Assembly (NCBI GenBank): GCA_037179335.1
Contig: JAKZHN010000002.1
Coordinates: forward strand, 1,302,001-1,366,000
Reading direction: 5' to 3'
Origin: Cyclaneusma minus
Taxonomy: Eukaryota > Ascomycota > Leotiomycetes > Marthamycetales > Marthamycetaceae
DNA length: 64,000 bases
A program made the translations under genes and the position numbers. The notes under the pieces were generated by a model that saw only the letters and a list, made by a program, of their open reading frames with translations, had not been told where the DNA came from and did no database searches. Below are positions 27,603 through 41,099 of the stretch, piece by piece; positions within the stretch are counted from its first letter, which is position 1, and every line of letters starts with the position of its first letter.

Positions 27603-28078
27603 TTGCGCCTATATATTAATTATCAAAAGTTAAATAATATTATTATTAAAAATTGCTGCTTATTTATTTTAATTAATAAATTTTTAATTAAATTCCAAAA
27701 AGCCAAAATCTTTATTAAATTGGATTTTAAAAATGCATATTACAAAATTTATATAAAAAGAAAGGCATTTTATATAAAATATAGCTATTTCAAATATTTA
27801 ATAATGCTGTTTAAATTGGTAAATGCATTAATTATATTTCAAATTTATATAATTATAGTATTTAAAAACAAAAATTATTATAATAATTTATTTAAAAAGA
27901 TTTAGCAAATATAATAAATATATAAAAACTATATTTAAAAAGCTATACAAATATTTTTTTATAGAAGATAGCAAATGCAAATTTAAAATAAATAAAAGTT
28001 TATTTTTAGGCTTTATAATAAAAATAAAGAAATATATAATTAAAAATATATATATTATTTAAAAAAAAATTAGTTATA
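27603..28078 (+). pseudogene. Gypsy copy A reverse transcriptase fragment
   Basis: A 100-codon frame (27603-27905) is still open and reads as Ty3/Gypsy RT: LYINYQKLNNIIIKNCCLF (family VDYRGLNNITIKNRYPL), then KAKIFIKLDFKNAYYKIYIK (family AKIFTKLDLRNAYYRIRIK, catalytic Asp retained), then YSYFKYLIMLFKLVNALIIF (family YGHFEYLVMPFGLTNAPATF). After the stop at 27903 the frame continues with LGFII-like sequence near 28010. The segment is cut at 28078 by the next LTR. The first catalytic Asp survives, but Pro and Gly residues are lost through C-to-T and G-to-A changes. Confidence 0.85.
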
Positions 28079-28309
28079 TATCACACGGGGCCGAGGAGGA
28101 CGCCTTGCGGGCACCTTACAAGACACGTGTGCTAAAGGTGTATAAGGGACGAGCGTTGCTTATTAAGAAAGTAAGCGAGGTTTCTAATATATAATATTTA
28201 AATATTGCTAGTTTTATTTAAAAAAGATGGTAGTTATTTTTTATAAATAAAAAATATATATGATATATTTTTATTTATTAAGTTATTTTTAATTATTATA
28301 ATAAAATAG
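28079..28309 (+). repeat. LTR of Gypsy copy B, best preserved of three
   Basis: This begins TATCACACGGGGCCGAGG (ancestral TGTCACACGG inferred) and keeps a base-balanced first 90 bp (to about 28170) with CpA sites intact. It then becomes AT-rich like its relatives. The end is set where the similarity to the 36196-36424 copy stops, after ATTATAATAA. Confidence 0.7.
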
Positions 28310-30409
28310 CCGCTTTTATTTTAAAAGGCAATAATTTGGTAAAATAATAATTATCCGATTTATTAGTTATAAGTTCGGTAATAATCTTATTTATAAAAAT
28401 CCTTTTAAAAGCTTTAAAGAGTAATTCTGTTTAATTTTAAAAAAGTTTAATATTAATAGCAATACTAACAAAACCTATATATTAATTTAAAAGACCGTAT
28501 TTAATAAAAACAATAATATATTTATTAATAATATTGGTAAAAGTGTTATTATTATTAATAATTAAAATATCCTAGTTAAAGATACAAATATATTGTATAA
28601 AAGCGAAATTAATTAAAACCTTATTTTTAGTTTAATTTAAAGCTAAATAAACTTAAACTCCAATAATTTTATAATTATTCAAAAAACCATTTAAAAACTT
28701 AAAGCCAAGAAAAAAATTACAGAATTATAAGCCAAGATTACAACCTTTATTTATAAATATAGCCCGTCTAGCTTAAATTCTAATAACGAATAACCGATTG
28801 CCAAAAGGTTTTATATATTTAAAAATCTTTATATATTAAATATTAAGCTATATTATATATATAATATATACAAATATTATAAATAATTTAATAATTTATA
28901 AAATTATTTTAATGAATAGTTTTAATCCTTCTTTTTAAACAAATAATATAATTTGTATTTATTATACCTCGATTATATTTAAAAACTTAATATTGGATAT
29001 AATGAATATAAAATAATAATATATATTATATATATTAAACCAGTTTGCTAAAAAGGTTTAAAAAAACAATTAAAGAATTCTATTATAAAATAGAGATTTT
29101 ATTTCCTTATATAAGAAATATATTTTTTAAATTTTATAATAATATTAAATAGGATTTTATTTTTTAATAAAGCAATTAATTATAAATTCATATATAATAT
29201 ATATTCGATATAATTGGAAATATTAAATATAAAAACAAGTTTAATTTCTAATTTAAAGCTAAAAATATATTTAATATAAATCATTTAAAAAAGCGTTATA
29301 ATAATTATAATAAACTATAAAATTTATATAATATTCTAAATAATAATATAGCAATTTAATATTAGCCCAATTATAAAAACAAAAAAACAGCTATTATTAA
29401 AATAAAAACTAATAATATAGCTAAGATTAATATCAGCTCCTTTTATACCTTAATTATAATTTTGATAATTATAATCTATTTAATTGTATTTATAAAAAAA
29501 GAAAAAATTGCTAAAAGTCTAAATATAGAATTTATAAATATAAATAGCTTAATAATACAATATATATTTTAAACGGCAATAATTTTAGCGGCTATAAAAA
29601 AAAGCCGATTATATAAAAATAGCTTTAATTATAGCTAAGATTATGTTAGTTATAAAAAAAATAGATATAATTAAAATCCTTTTATAAAAGCTATAAATAA
29701 GACCTTTAATTTTATAAACTACAAATATAAACATAATAATTAAAGAAAACAAAATATTAATAATTATTTAATTTAACAACTTTTCTATAAAATAAAAGTA
29801 TATAATAATCGATTACTTAATTGCAATTAATATTTGAAATATAGTCCCCGCTTTTGTTTTTATTAATAATAAATTGAATACAAATTTTGTATTATTAATA
29901 TTTATAAAAAAAAAACTAAATTAATATATATATACAATATTTATAAATTTTCTTTTTTAATAAAAAGAAAATAAAACTTAAATAATATTATGGAAGTTTT
30001 ATTAAAATCCTTAATAATAAAAATAATATAGAAAACTAAAATATGAAATTATATAAAATATTTATGTATTTATATAATTTGCTTTTAAATATATCTTAGC
30101 TTAAATAAATAAATAATAAATATTATAATTAGGCTAAAGCCAATTTTATTTATAAACGCTAAATTAAATATAAAATTATTATTTAAAACAAGCTAAATAA
30201 ATTAAAAAGGTTAAATATAATAGTCTATATTTTAAATATAGTAAATAAGGAGTTATTATATATAAAATACCTTATATATAAAAACTGGAAATATAATATT
30301 AAATTATATAAAATAGTATTTAACAAGATAAATAAAAAGCTACTTTTGATAAAAAATGCTATAAATTCAAATAAAAGCCTTATTATATATATATTAAGTG
30401 AAATATCAG

Positions 30410-30677
30410 AGTTTTAATAAAATAAAACTAGACTCTAGTATATTCTTAAGGCTATAAATTATTAAATATTAAAGATATTTATAAAAAATATATAATAAAA
30501 CCAAAATTAAAATTAAAATAAAGAATCAAAATATAAAAGACCAGGATTTTAATAAAACAAAACTGGATTTTAATATATTTTTAAAGCTATAAATTACCAA
30601 ATATTAAAAATATCCATAAAATATATATAATAAAACCAAGATGAAGGTTGAATCAAAAAATTAAAATATAAGAAATT
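30410..30677 (+). repeat. 134-bp tandem duplication in Gypsy copy B
   Basis: Two adjacent units beginning GTTTTAATAAAATAAAACT and GATTTTAATAAAACAAAACT share TATAAATTA-YAAATATTAAA and the tail AAATATATA-TAATAAAACC. Copy A has a single unit in the corresponding place (about 27215-27325). The units differ mainly by C/T and G/A. Confidence 0.7.
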
Positions 30678-30904
30678 CAAAAAACTAAGCCATTTTAATA
30701 ATATTTTTAATATAATAAAAGCTGGTATATTATCCACGAATTTAAATTAAAATTATATTACAAGAACCAAAACAAATCCATTTTATTAATCCATTTATAA
30801 ATTATTTAAAAAACAGCTAGTTATATTAAAGAAATATCTTGATAATATATCAATAAAGAACTGGATTTATAAATTAAAAAGCCTAATAAAAGCTTTTATA
30901 TTAT

Positions 30905-31420
30905 TTATATTTAAACAAAATAGTGGTTTATATTTATATATTAATTATAAAGGACTGAATAATATAATTATTAAAAATTATTGTTTATTTTTCTTAATTA
31001 ATAAATTTCTAACTAGGTTAAAAAAAGCTAAAAGTTTTATTAGACTGGATTTTAAAAATATAAATTATAAGATTTATATATAAAAGAAAAATAAATAAAA
31101 ATAGCATTTTATATAAAATATAGCTATTTTAAATATTTAGTAATATTATTTGGATTAATAAATATATTAATCATATTTTAAATTTATATGACTATAGTAT
31201 TTAAGGAGTTTTTAAATATTATCATAATAATCTATTTAAAAAACCTTAATAAATATAATAATTATATAAAAGCTATATTTAAAAAGCTATAGAATTTGTT
31301 TTTTATAAAAGAGAGTAAATATAAATTTGGAATAAATAAGGTTTTATTTTTATACTTTATAATAAGAAAATATAATATATATATATAATTCGAAAAAGTA
31401 TATATTATTTGAAAATGGAT
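30905..31420 (+). pseudogene. Gypsy copy B reverse transcriptase relic
   Basis: This is colinear with 27603-28078 and carries the same blocks with more stops: a LYINYK-LNN-IIKN start, then FIRLDFKNINYKIYI (family FTKLDLRNAYYRIRI), then YFKYLVILFGLINILI (family FEYLVMPFGLTNAPA). A short insertion of about 12 bp and in-frame stops lie between the second and third blocks. Confidence 0.75.
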
Positions 31421-32649
31421 TATACCAATTATATATATAAAACTATAGTCGTTTTTAAAATAAGACAATTTTTATGAGCGATTTATTTTAGAATATAATA
31501 GAATTATATTATCCATAATTAACTTGTTTATTAATAATATAAATAATAAGAAAAAGACTTATTTAAATAGCTTTTAAAAATATAAAAGGCCTTTTAGTAT
31601 ATTAAGGATATATTTATAAATAAGCTAATATTGCAATACTTTAATTTTATAAAATATTTATAAATTCTATATAATATTCTTAAATTTATAATATTAAGAA
31701 TTCAAAACAAATTTAAAGATTTGGATAATCTAATATAATATTATTGGTATTTAATAGCCTTTTGGTCTTATAAGCTAATCAATATAAAATTAGTATATTA
31801 AATATATAATATATAATATTAAGTTATTTATATTTTTTTTTAATATTAAAAATAATATATTAAAAATATGTATTATAAAATTTAGGTATTTCTAAACTAT
31901 AATAATCTATATTACTTTATAAATATAAAACAACTTAATAAATATTGAATAAAATAGGCTATAAAATTGGGATTTTACAATTTTAATATTAAATATACTA
32001 TGAAAGTTAAAAGCCTTTTTAATTCCTTATTTTATAAATTAAACTATAACAAAACGATAAACAATATTTAAACAAACATATTAAAAGGGGTTTTATTTAT
32101 ATTATAATAAAAGCTTTACTACTTACTTAATTATATTTTAAATATATAAATTTTAAAAAATACAGCTGTTTTTATAAATACGGTAATTATATTTTAATTA
32201 AAATTATTAAGCTAAAGAATTAATATTATATACTTTATCTATATATTATAAACGCGAATTCTTAAATAAAAAGCTAGAACAATTAAAATAAGCTTTGTAA
32301 TTATTTTTAGAATTTAAAAAAATAATAAATATATAAAAGAGATATAAGACGAATCTATATTATATAGAAATAAATAATAGCAATTTAAAAATAATATATT
32401 ATATAAAAAAGGCAAATTGTATATTTTTATAATAAATTAATAGGCTATTTTAAAATAGACCGAATATTAATTTTAATTTATTATAAATGTTATTAACCAG
32501 ATATCAAAATAAAAATACAGGATTATATATATAATTGCTATATTTGCTAATAAAATAAAATTCGCTAATCTATATTTTATGATTAATTATAGTTTTTATT
32601 TTTAAATAATAAATTATAAATATATTTATTATAGGATTTTATTATAAAT

Positions 32650-33664
32650 TCGCTAAAATTATAATATATAAATAAGTTATATATAATATTATTTTAATAA
32701 TAATAAATTATTATATTAAATTTATATAATTTATATATATAATTAAAAGTATTAATATGTAATTTTTAATAGAGTTATTTTTAATAAAATGGTTTATTTT
32801 ATAAAGATCTCCAAAACTATTATATTTAATTACAGATTTATATTTATTAATGTATTATAAAAAGCCTTTTATTATAAATTCTATATAATATATAAATATA
32901 ATACTATATTTTATTTTAAAATAAATAAATAAAATAAAATAAATAAAATAAATAAAATAAATAAACCAGATTCTAAAGGCCTATATATAATACTATAATA
33001 ATAATAAAAGAATAAATTAAAGAACCTAATTGGCTACAATAAAATTTATTTATAATAATATAAAATAAGAAATATTAAAAAAACTCTTTTTTTGTAATAT
33101 ATAGATATTACTTATAACTTAGTATTAATTTCTTTATATAATTTATAAAAATTAAGATATCTAATATAAAAAAGCAAAAAAAGAAATATAATATAATAAA
33201 TATATATTATTATAAAAACTAAGAGAATATTATGAAATAATATATCAAAAAATATAGAATTATAAATTTCAATAAAAAAGATTGGATTTTTTTATTTATC
33301 AAAAATATATATTTTAAGGCCGGGAAATTAATAAAAGAATATATAAACATTTTTTCCATTATTAAGAAAATAAAAACCTAGGTTTATTATTTAAAATTCT
33401 TATATGAATCTTAATTAAAAAGATTATATAATATTTTTTATATCAGCCTTTTAAAATCCATTAAAATATTTTAAAATAGTATACATAAATTATATTTTAC
33501 AAGTTCTAAAAACCTTAAAAACAACCAAAAATAAAAAAATAAAAAGATTATAATATATATAAAAAAAGCAATTAGCTTATATTTTATATATATTAAAAAA
33601 ACTAAAACCGAAATTAAAACCAAATATTAATTTAAGAAAACCTTAAAAGAGTTTTAATAATTTT
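32650..33664 (+). pseudogene. Gypsy integrase C-terminus, first of two tandem copies
   Basis: The translated plus strand shows NFNKKDWIFLFIKNIYFKAG followed by KLIKEYINIFSIIK, matching the family's V.LSTKNIRFKAGKL-P-YIGPF-II. It then has LYNIFYISLLKS (from about 33430), matching LHNVFHVSLLRP. This is the SH3-like integrase C-terminal region that precedes the chromodomain in many fungal Gypsy elements. Stops interrupt it. The whole unit recurs immediately downstream. Confidence 0.68.
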
Positions 33665-34620
33665 AAGTAAAATTATTAAAATTATAATATATAAGCAAAA
33701 TATATAATATTATTTTAATAATAATAAATTATTATATTAAAATTGCGCAATTTATATATATAATTAAAAGTATTAATATATAATTTTTAATAAAATTATT
33801 TATTTTATTAAAGGAAATTGCTATAAATTCTATATAATATATAAATATAATATTGTATTTTATTTTTAAATAAATAAATAAATAAAGCAAACAAATTAAA
33901 CTTTAAAAATTTGTATATAAAATTATTATAATAGTAAAAGAATCATTTACATAATTTAATTGGCTATAATGAAATTCGCTTATAATAATATAAATTTAAA
34001 AAACTTAAAAACAAATATAATATATAAATATTATTTATAAATTAATTCTTTTCTTATATAATTTATAAAAATTAAAATATTTAATATAAAAAAGCAAAAA
34101 CAAAAGAAGAGAGAGAGCAAATATATATTATTGCAAAATTTGAAAAGATACTATTAATAAATATATAAAATAATATATAAAAAAGCATAAAGTTTTAAAT
34201 TTTAGTAAAAGAAATTGGGTTTTTTACTTATTGAAAATATATACTTTAAAGCCGAAAAGCTAATAAAAAGATATATAATTGTTTTCTTTATTATTAAAAA
34301 AATAAAAATAAAAATTTATTATTTAAATTTTCTTCTTAAACTTTAATTAAACAATTTATATAATATTTTTTATATTAGTTTTTTAGAATTTGCCAAAGCA
34401 TTTTAAAATAATATATATAAATTATATTTTGTAAATTTTTAAGGTTTTAAAAATAATTAAAAATTAAAAATTAAAAGAATTATAATATATATAAAAAACC
34501 AAAAACAACAATTATATATATTAAAAGAATTAAAATCGAAATTGGAATTAAATATTAATTTAATAAAACTTTAAAGATGCTTTAATAATTTTAAAAATGT
34601 TTAATTTATTTAAAAATTAT
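33665..34620 (+). pseudogene. Gypsy integrase C-terminus, second tandem copy
   Basis: This repeats the first unit at an offset of about 930-1010 bp. It has LLIENIYFKAEKLIKRYIIV and LYNIFYISFLEF (from about 34360), with the same flanking order including TTTATAAAAATTAARATAT before and a GAAATT...AAATATTAATTTAA tail after. The two copies have mutated independently. A duplication in the ancestral element, or two nested fragments of the same family, could explain it. Confidence 0.65.
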
Positions 34621-36195
34621 AAAATATATAAAGAAAAATTACAAGTTTTATATATTAAATAATTTACTTAAAACATAAATGTTAAATAAAAAACTTAATT
34701 TGCAAAATTAAAAAACTTATAATATTTTTGAATAAAATTAGTTATTTATTCTAATTTGTATATATTAAATTTATAGTTTTTATATTTTATATTATATTAC
34801 CCAAAATTTGGTTGTCTTTTATATTAAATAATATATTATTAAAAGAATAATGAAAATTATAATTTATTTATATTTTAATTAAATATATATAAAAAAACGG
34901 AAGATAAAATTATTAAATGATACTAAATATTAATTATTATGTGCATTAAAATACAAATTGCAAAAATAATTTTAATTAAAGCTATTATTGCATTTTTAAC
35001 ATTTTTCAAAAATATTGCGCATTTTATATTTTAAAAAAATATAAATTTTAAAATAAAAAGTGTTTTTGGCAAGTTTTATATTATTTTTTAATTGGGTTAG
35101 GTTTGTATTATAATTAATATATTAATTTCTAATATAGCAATAATGATAGAATATAAAAGCATTATAAATTATATTAAATAATAAAAATTAAATAATAAAA
35201 GTTTGCAAAATAATTAATTAATTAATAAAAAAACCAAATTATATAGTAGAAACAATTATAATTATTGCAATAATAATTGTATTTAAAATCATTTGCAATT
35301 TAATTATAAATATTAAAAATATCATAAAAATAATTACAAAACAAATATATATATTAAATATAAAAATAAATTTAAAATATAAAAATACAATTAATAAAAA
35401 TATAATTTAAATTTTGCAGTAAAAATGCGAATATAATATTATTATTATAATTATAAATAAAAAGTTTATTATACAAGGCTTAAAATAGATTATTAGCAAA
35501 ATTTTGTATTTTGCAATTAAAAATATTAAAAGCTATAATATTATTATTAAAAAGTAATAATAAAGCAAATACAATAAGAAAAAGTTGTTTTTGTTAAAAA
35601 GGCGTATATTAAAAGATTGATATAAACGCAATAATAAAAAAACGCCTAATAAAAGCGGGAAAGCCTATTTTGTATAAATAAAGTTTTTAATAAAATTCAA
35701 TATAATTATTATAAAATATTAAAAAATTAAAAAATTAAAATTTACTAAAAAGAAATACAATTAAAGATTAATATACTATTATTATAGTAGATGTATAATA
35801 CGTATATAAAAAAAATCAAAACATTAAAAACATTTTAAATTTTAATTATTTAAAATAAGCTATTACTATATTAATTTTCTGGCATTTATAAAAAGACCGC
35901 GCGCAAAAGCTGATATAATATATATAAAGCCAATAAAAACAATACAATCCTAATAAATTTTAATATAAAAAATAAAAATTTACTCCAATAATAAATAGTA
36001 TAAATTATATATTAAAATTAAGATTTTAAAAATTAGGCAATAATAAATTTGGAAATAATTACTAATAATAATAAATGAATAAAAGCTACTAATTTGTATA
36101 ATTAAAATAAAAAGCCAAAATTAATAATTAAAATTTAAATATTGAATTGCCGGAAAATAAAAATTTATATTTAAAATCTTTAAAGCCCAAAACCT

Positions 36196-36424
36196 AAAAA
36201 AAGATAGGGCTAAAAAAGGCATTTTATAAATATTTTATAAAATATGTATATTAAAAATATATAAAAAATAAATATTGCTTATTAAAAAACTTAAGCGAGG
36301 CTTTTAATATATAATATTTAAATATTGCTATTTTTATTTAAAAAAGGCAATATTTATTTTTTATAGCAAAACAATATATATAATGCATTTTATTTACCAA
36401 TTTATTTTTAACCATTATAATAAT
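36196..36424 (+). repeat. Third Gypsy LTR copy
   Basis: This aligns base for base with 28079-28309 over the region from GGGCTAAAAAAGGCATT to ACCATTATAATAA, with nearly all differences being T for C or A for G. The similarity ends at about 36424, which marks the LTR's 3' end. It is the likely 3' LTR of copy B, or of copy A if B is nested within A. Confidence 0.65.
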
Positions 36425-37761
36425 TTTTATTCGCTATTATTTGTTTTCCGAAATTTTATAATAATTATTATTTTTTGTTTAAGCATTAATAAAGCAATAA
36501 AAATACTTAATTTAATAGCAATATATTTTAAAAATAAAACTATTAAATTTAAAATCTTAAATTATATTAAAGATTAAATAAAGCTTTATTAGCAAAAAGA
36601 ATATTTATATTAATTTAAAAAAAGCAGCATTTTTTTAAAAACAACTAATTATTTATAGATAATTTAAGCGTTTTATTATTATTATTTATAATATTATTAT
36701 TATTAAAATTTAATAATTTGCAAAAGATTTATTAATAATTAAAAAGAGCAATAAAAGCTAGCTTGGTATTTTATATTATATATATAAAAAAGCCAATTAT
36801 AAAAGCTTATAAAAGTTTGGCTACTTTATAGCAATTTACAATTATGCAATTTAAAAGCCGAAATCGAAATTAAAGCTATTAAATTAAAAGCCCTAATTAA
36901 AAAATTCCGATTAGCTTTACCAATATTAAGGAATTTATTATTAAAAATCAAGTTATTAAGCTTTAAAATCATATTAATATTATTTTAATATAAACCCAAT
37001 AAAAATATATTTTATATTGGTAATAATAATATTTTTAAAGCTTAAATAAAAAAGATAAAATAAAACAAATAAAATGCAAAATAAATTAAAAACACTTATT
37101 TGTATTTAAAGAAAGAGTATTGGCATTGCTTCAAAATATAATTAGCAATAACATATTTTGCCATATTAAAAGAATATTAAGAAACTTAGCAAATATTTGA
37201 ATTAATTCTTTTAATAGTAGCCGTTTTTTATATACTAAAATAATATTAGTATTTATTTAAAATATACTTTGCTATATATAAAAAACAGAATTTAGCTTAA
37301 TATAAGCAATATTAAAATTATTAAAAATTTTAAAAGTTTTAGAAATTTTAGCTTTATTTTCCAGGTTTTTTAAAATATAATTAGCAATTTTTTAAATTAT
37401 ATTTAGCAATAATATATTTTAATATAATATAAAAATTTTATTAAAGCCTTTAAGCTAAAAGTAGCAAAAGATCCTAATAAGTTTATTTAAATGCGCTATA
37501 AAACTAGATATTAAATAAAATGCAATATTTTAAAATAAGAAAAACTTAAAATTAAAAATATTAAAATAATTGTAATTAAAGCTAGCCAATTAAAGCCCCA
37601 ATTAATTTTTTAAAAAAAGTATATTAGCTAAATAGCTTTTTAAAAATAAAAGGCCAATTATTTATTAGCTGCGCTTTTTGCTTTAAAATTTGCTTAAAAG
37701 CCAATTTTTTAATAAATTGCTAATTAGCTATTAGCTATTTTTTAATTAGCTAATTAGCGGA

Positions 37762-37806
<45 letters not shown>

Positions 37807-39400
37807 ATTATCAAAACTTTTTAATAATTTAATTAATAAATCCAATAATTTAATAATAATTGGTAAAAATTAATTAATTAATACATTTAATTTACCAAAC
37901 CTATATTAGAAAATTTATTATAATGCCTTTTATATTTACCAGTATTTGTTTTGGATTTTTGTTTTTTAGCTTTTAAAAAAAACCAAAACTAAATAAATTA
38001 TTAAATTTATTTTTAAAGCAAATTTATTATTGCTTACGCTATTTTTATTTACTTTTTTTTTTCGTTTTTTTTCTTTTTTTTTTGCTTTTTTTTGCTTTTC
38101 TTTTGCTTTTTTTTATATTTCAGAGCTTTTATTTAAAGCTAGCTATTTTTTGAATAACATAGCTAAATTATATATTAATAAATTAAATTTCTTAAAATAG
38201 CGCTATTAAATTAATAACGCAAGCTATTTATTTTAAGCAAGCTATTAGCTGCTGTTTTTTATAAAATTTATTGGAGTTTTAAATAATGGTATATTAAGCA
38301 ATTAAAACAATTAATTTAATTTTAAAAAAGCTTTTTTTAATAAGGCCAAAATGCAAATTAAGAAGGGCTTAATTAAAAAGAATATAAAAATATAAAAATT
38401 ATAATAGTAAAAAAACATATACAAAATATATCCAAGTTTAAATAATGCTATTTAAAATTTATAATAATACGGATTTTTAAAAATCCGCTTGTCTTATTAT
38501 AATAATACGCCAACGCATTAATTATTAAAGCAATAATACGATTTCCGGCCTTTTTAAACTATATTAAAAAGCTTTAATTTATTTTAATCTATTTATTAGA
38601 TTTTTTCAAAAGCAATTTAAATACCCCTTAATAATATAATTTATAAATCCCGCTAAAAGGGTTTTAACAAAGCCCGGATAATAGGTTTTTTTTCTACAAT
38701 TGGTTTTTTATTATAAATATAAAATATATATATAATAGACGTCGACCGCATATTTTATTAATTAAATAGATTAGATAATAAATTAAACTAAAAAGAAAAA
38801 GGTCTAAAATAGGAAATGCTTATTTAAAAATATTTTATATATTTTATATATTTTATATTTAGAAGTAAATTTGCTTTTAAATAAAAGAAATTATTAAAAA
38901 GGATTTTGGAATAATTTTAATTAAAATAGCATATATTTTAAAGGCTATATTTAAAATTTTATTTTTGAAGCATTTATTTTTAAAGCCTATATATTACAAA
39001 TGTTATACTTATAGTAGCCAAATTAATATTAGCATTTAAATAACTAATTTTTATTGATATTGCTTTTTCTGCTAAAATTAAAAATATTAAAAGCGGTTTA
39101 AATAATTTCTTTTTAAATTTAAAGAAATAATTTATTTTTTTCTTTTTAAAAATATTTTAATATAATATACCAAATATACCAATTGCTATAATATAGCATA
39201 TATTAGTCGCTCCAATATAAATTATATTGCTAATTACAATTTAAAAAGCGCTAATTTTCAATATAATAAAAGCTGTTTAATTTAAAACCAAAATTAAAAT
39301 CAAAATAGCTAGAAAGTTTAAGATTAAAGCAATTAAAAAAACAGATTGAAAAAAATAATAATAAAAAGCTATTAAATAATACTTTTTTTATTCCATTATA
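36425..39400. other. AT-rich sequence with simple repeats, no gene read
   Basis: This contains a 64-codon open frame (36383-36577) without motif, the microsatellite at 37763-37804, and a long pyrimidine tract (about 38048-38120). On the minus strand that tract would read as a Lys-rich segment. I recognise no LTR or conserved domain. The 5' portion of the Copia element whose RT lies at 41 kb may begin in here. Confidence 0.4.
37763..37804. repeat. (ATT)n microsatellite
   Basis: About 14 perfect trinucleotide units lie within AT-rich sequence. Confidence 0.9.
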
Positions 39401-40565
39401 AATGGGTTTATTTAAGCCTAGCCAAAATTACTAAATTGTATTTTATTATTATTTTTTTTAAAAAGAAAATCTAATATTTTCTATTATTATAAAAATTGCA
39501 AGATTAGCAAAATGCAAAATTATATTTTTAAAATTTTTGCAAATTATAAAATAAATTTTTTTAAATTAATAAATTTTAATATAGCTAATAAATTTTCTTT
39601 TAATATCTATAGAAATATTTAATTATTAAAAAAAGTTAATAGCCAAATAAACAAAACTTAGGCTTTTGTTATAAAATTAAAAATTAAAGTATATTTTATT
39701 TTAATTGCCTAGCGCAACAAATAAAAAAGAATAAAAAATTGGTAAAGAAATTTATTTATTAAATTTAAATTAATAATATTAAATTTGGAAAACCCATTTT
39801 TTTTAGCAAAATAAGCCAATTAAGAAAATAATTTAAGTTGGAAAAGCACATATTCAAACTATATTATATAACGCCAAGCTGTTAATTAAATTTTGGTTTA
39901 AAGCTGCTATAGCTAAAATATATCGCAAAAATAAAATTAATATTAATTTAAAAATTAATAAAAACATAATTAATTTTAAAAAAAAGCTTAAATTAAAAAG
40001 CTTTTTAAATAACAAAATATTAAAATTTGGAGCTATAAAGCCTGGTTTTATAGTAATAAAAAGGAATTTTTTAAAAAAGGCCGCAAAAACAAGCTTTTGC
40101 CTATAGAAAAAATATATATATTTATAGAATATAATTTAAATATTATTAAATAATATAGTCTATATTATTCAAATTTGGAATAAATAATTATAAAATTTAT
40201 TATTAAATGGAATAAGGAAATTCTAAGGGAAATTAAAAATGAAAAATTAAAAATTAAATTCTATAATTTCCAAAGTATTTTAAATAAGCTTTTGAATTGC
40301 CATTATATTGGGAAATTAATTTTAGCTTAAAAAAGGCCTAAAGGCCTTTTTTTAATTAAAAAATATTTAAAAACAAATTAATTAAAGCTAATAAATTAAA
40401 AATAGTAATTTTAGCTTTTAATTAAAAAACATGCAATAATTTATTTTAAATTTAATAAGTTAAAATTCCAATTAAAGTAATTATTATTTAAAGGTTTTTT
40501 TATAAAAGCATTAGGAACTACTATTAATATAATAAACATTTTTAAATTAAATTTTAAATTAAACA

Positions 40566-40823
40566 ATATAAATATTATAAATATAAATATTATAAATATA
40601 AATATTATAAATATAAATATTATAAATATAAATATTATAAATATAAATATTATAAATATAAATATTATAAATATAAATATTATAAATATAAATATTATAA
40701 ATATAATACNAATATAAATATTATAAATATAAATATTATAAATATAAATATTATAAATATAAATATTATAAATATAAATATTATAAATATAAATATTATA
40801 AATATAAATACTATAAATATTAA
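40566..40823. repeat. 15-bp AT minisatellite with an ambiguous base
   Basis: About 17 copies of a 15-bp unit (AATATTATAAATATA) stand in tandem. They are almost perfectly conserved except around 40705-40712, where the sequence reads AATACN with an undetermined base at 40710. Collapse or a join between assembled pieces is plausible there, so the copy number should not be trusted. Confidence 0.9.
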
Positions 40824-41099
40824 TAAGGCATTTTTGGCTATTTTTATAGCTTATAAAAGACTCCCAATTAAAGCTTTAATAAAGCTTTTTATAAAAGTGA
40901 TTAAAAAAGAATTTAAAGCGCAATATTATTAAGGCCAGGATTTTATGCAAAACCCGGTTTTTAAAGGCTTTTATAATAGTTATAGCCGGAAATAAAAATA
41001 ATTTATATAAATTTATATTTTCTGCTAAGGGAATCCTAGCTATGTTTATTTTAAAAATCTATAAAAAAGCTATAAATAATTTTTTATATAAAAATAATT

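Larger units (their letters stand above)
25477..28078 (+). mobile_element. Ty3/Gypsy element copy A, truncated on the right
   Basis: This starts with an LTR (25477 to about 25689), continues through a gag-like interior that aligns with copy B (for example 25930-26110 with 29100-29270), and reaches the reverse transcriptase (27603 onward). It stops exactly where the LTR of copy B begins at 28079. The simplest reading is that copy B inserted into or recombined with copy A. The missing integrase and 3' LTR of A were not found to the right of copy B. Copy A keeps a longer open RT frame but a more mutated LTR than copy B. Confidence 0.65.
28079..36424 (+). mobile_element. Ty3/Gypsy element copy B with internal duplications
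   Basis: This runs from an LTR at 28079 to a related LTR ending near 36424, a span of 8.3 kb. The interior has RT (about 30905-31420), a stretch where RNase H and the integrase core should lie (31.5-32.6 kb, not readable residue by residue), then an integrase C-terminus present twice in tandem (32650-34620). Relative to copy A it also carries a tandem duplication of about 134 bp (30410-30677). The 34.8-36.2 kb part has a different base texture and may be a further insertion. The three LTRs do not pair unambiguously: the 36196 LTR could belong to A or B. Multiple stops make it inactive. Confidence 0.6.

Noticed and set aside
38048..38120. Pyrimidine tract as a polypurine-tract or LTR boundary
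   Set aside because: No LTR lies next to it. On the minus strand it would simply encode a Lys-rich stretch of a decayed protein.
40566..40823. CRISPR-like regular repeat array
   Set aside because: The units are contiguous with no spacers, and the host is a eukaryote. It is a minisatellite.
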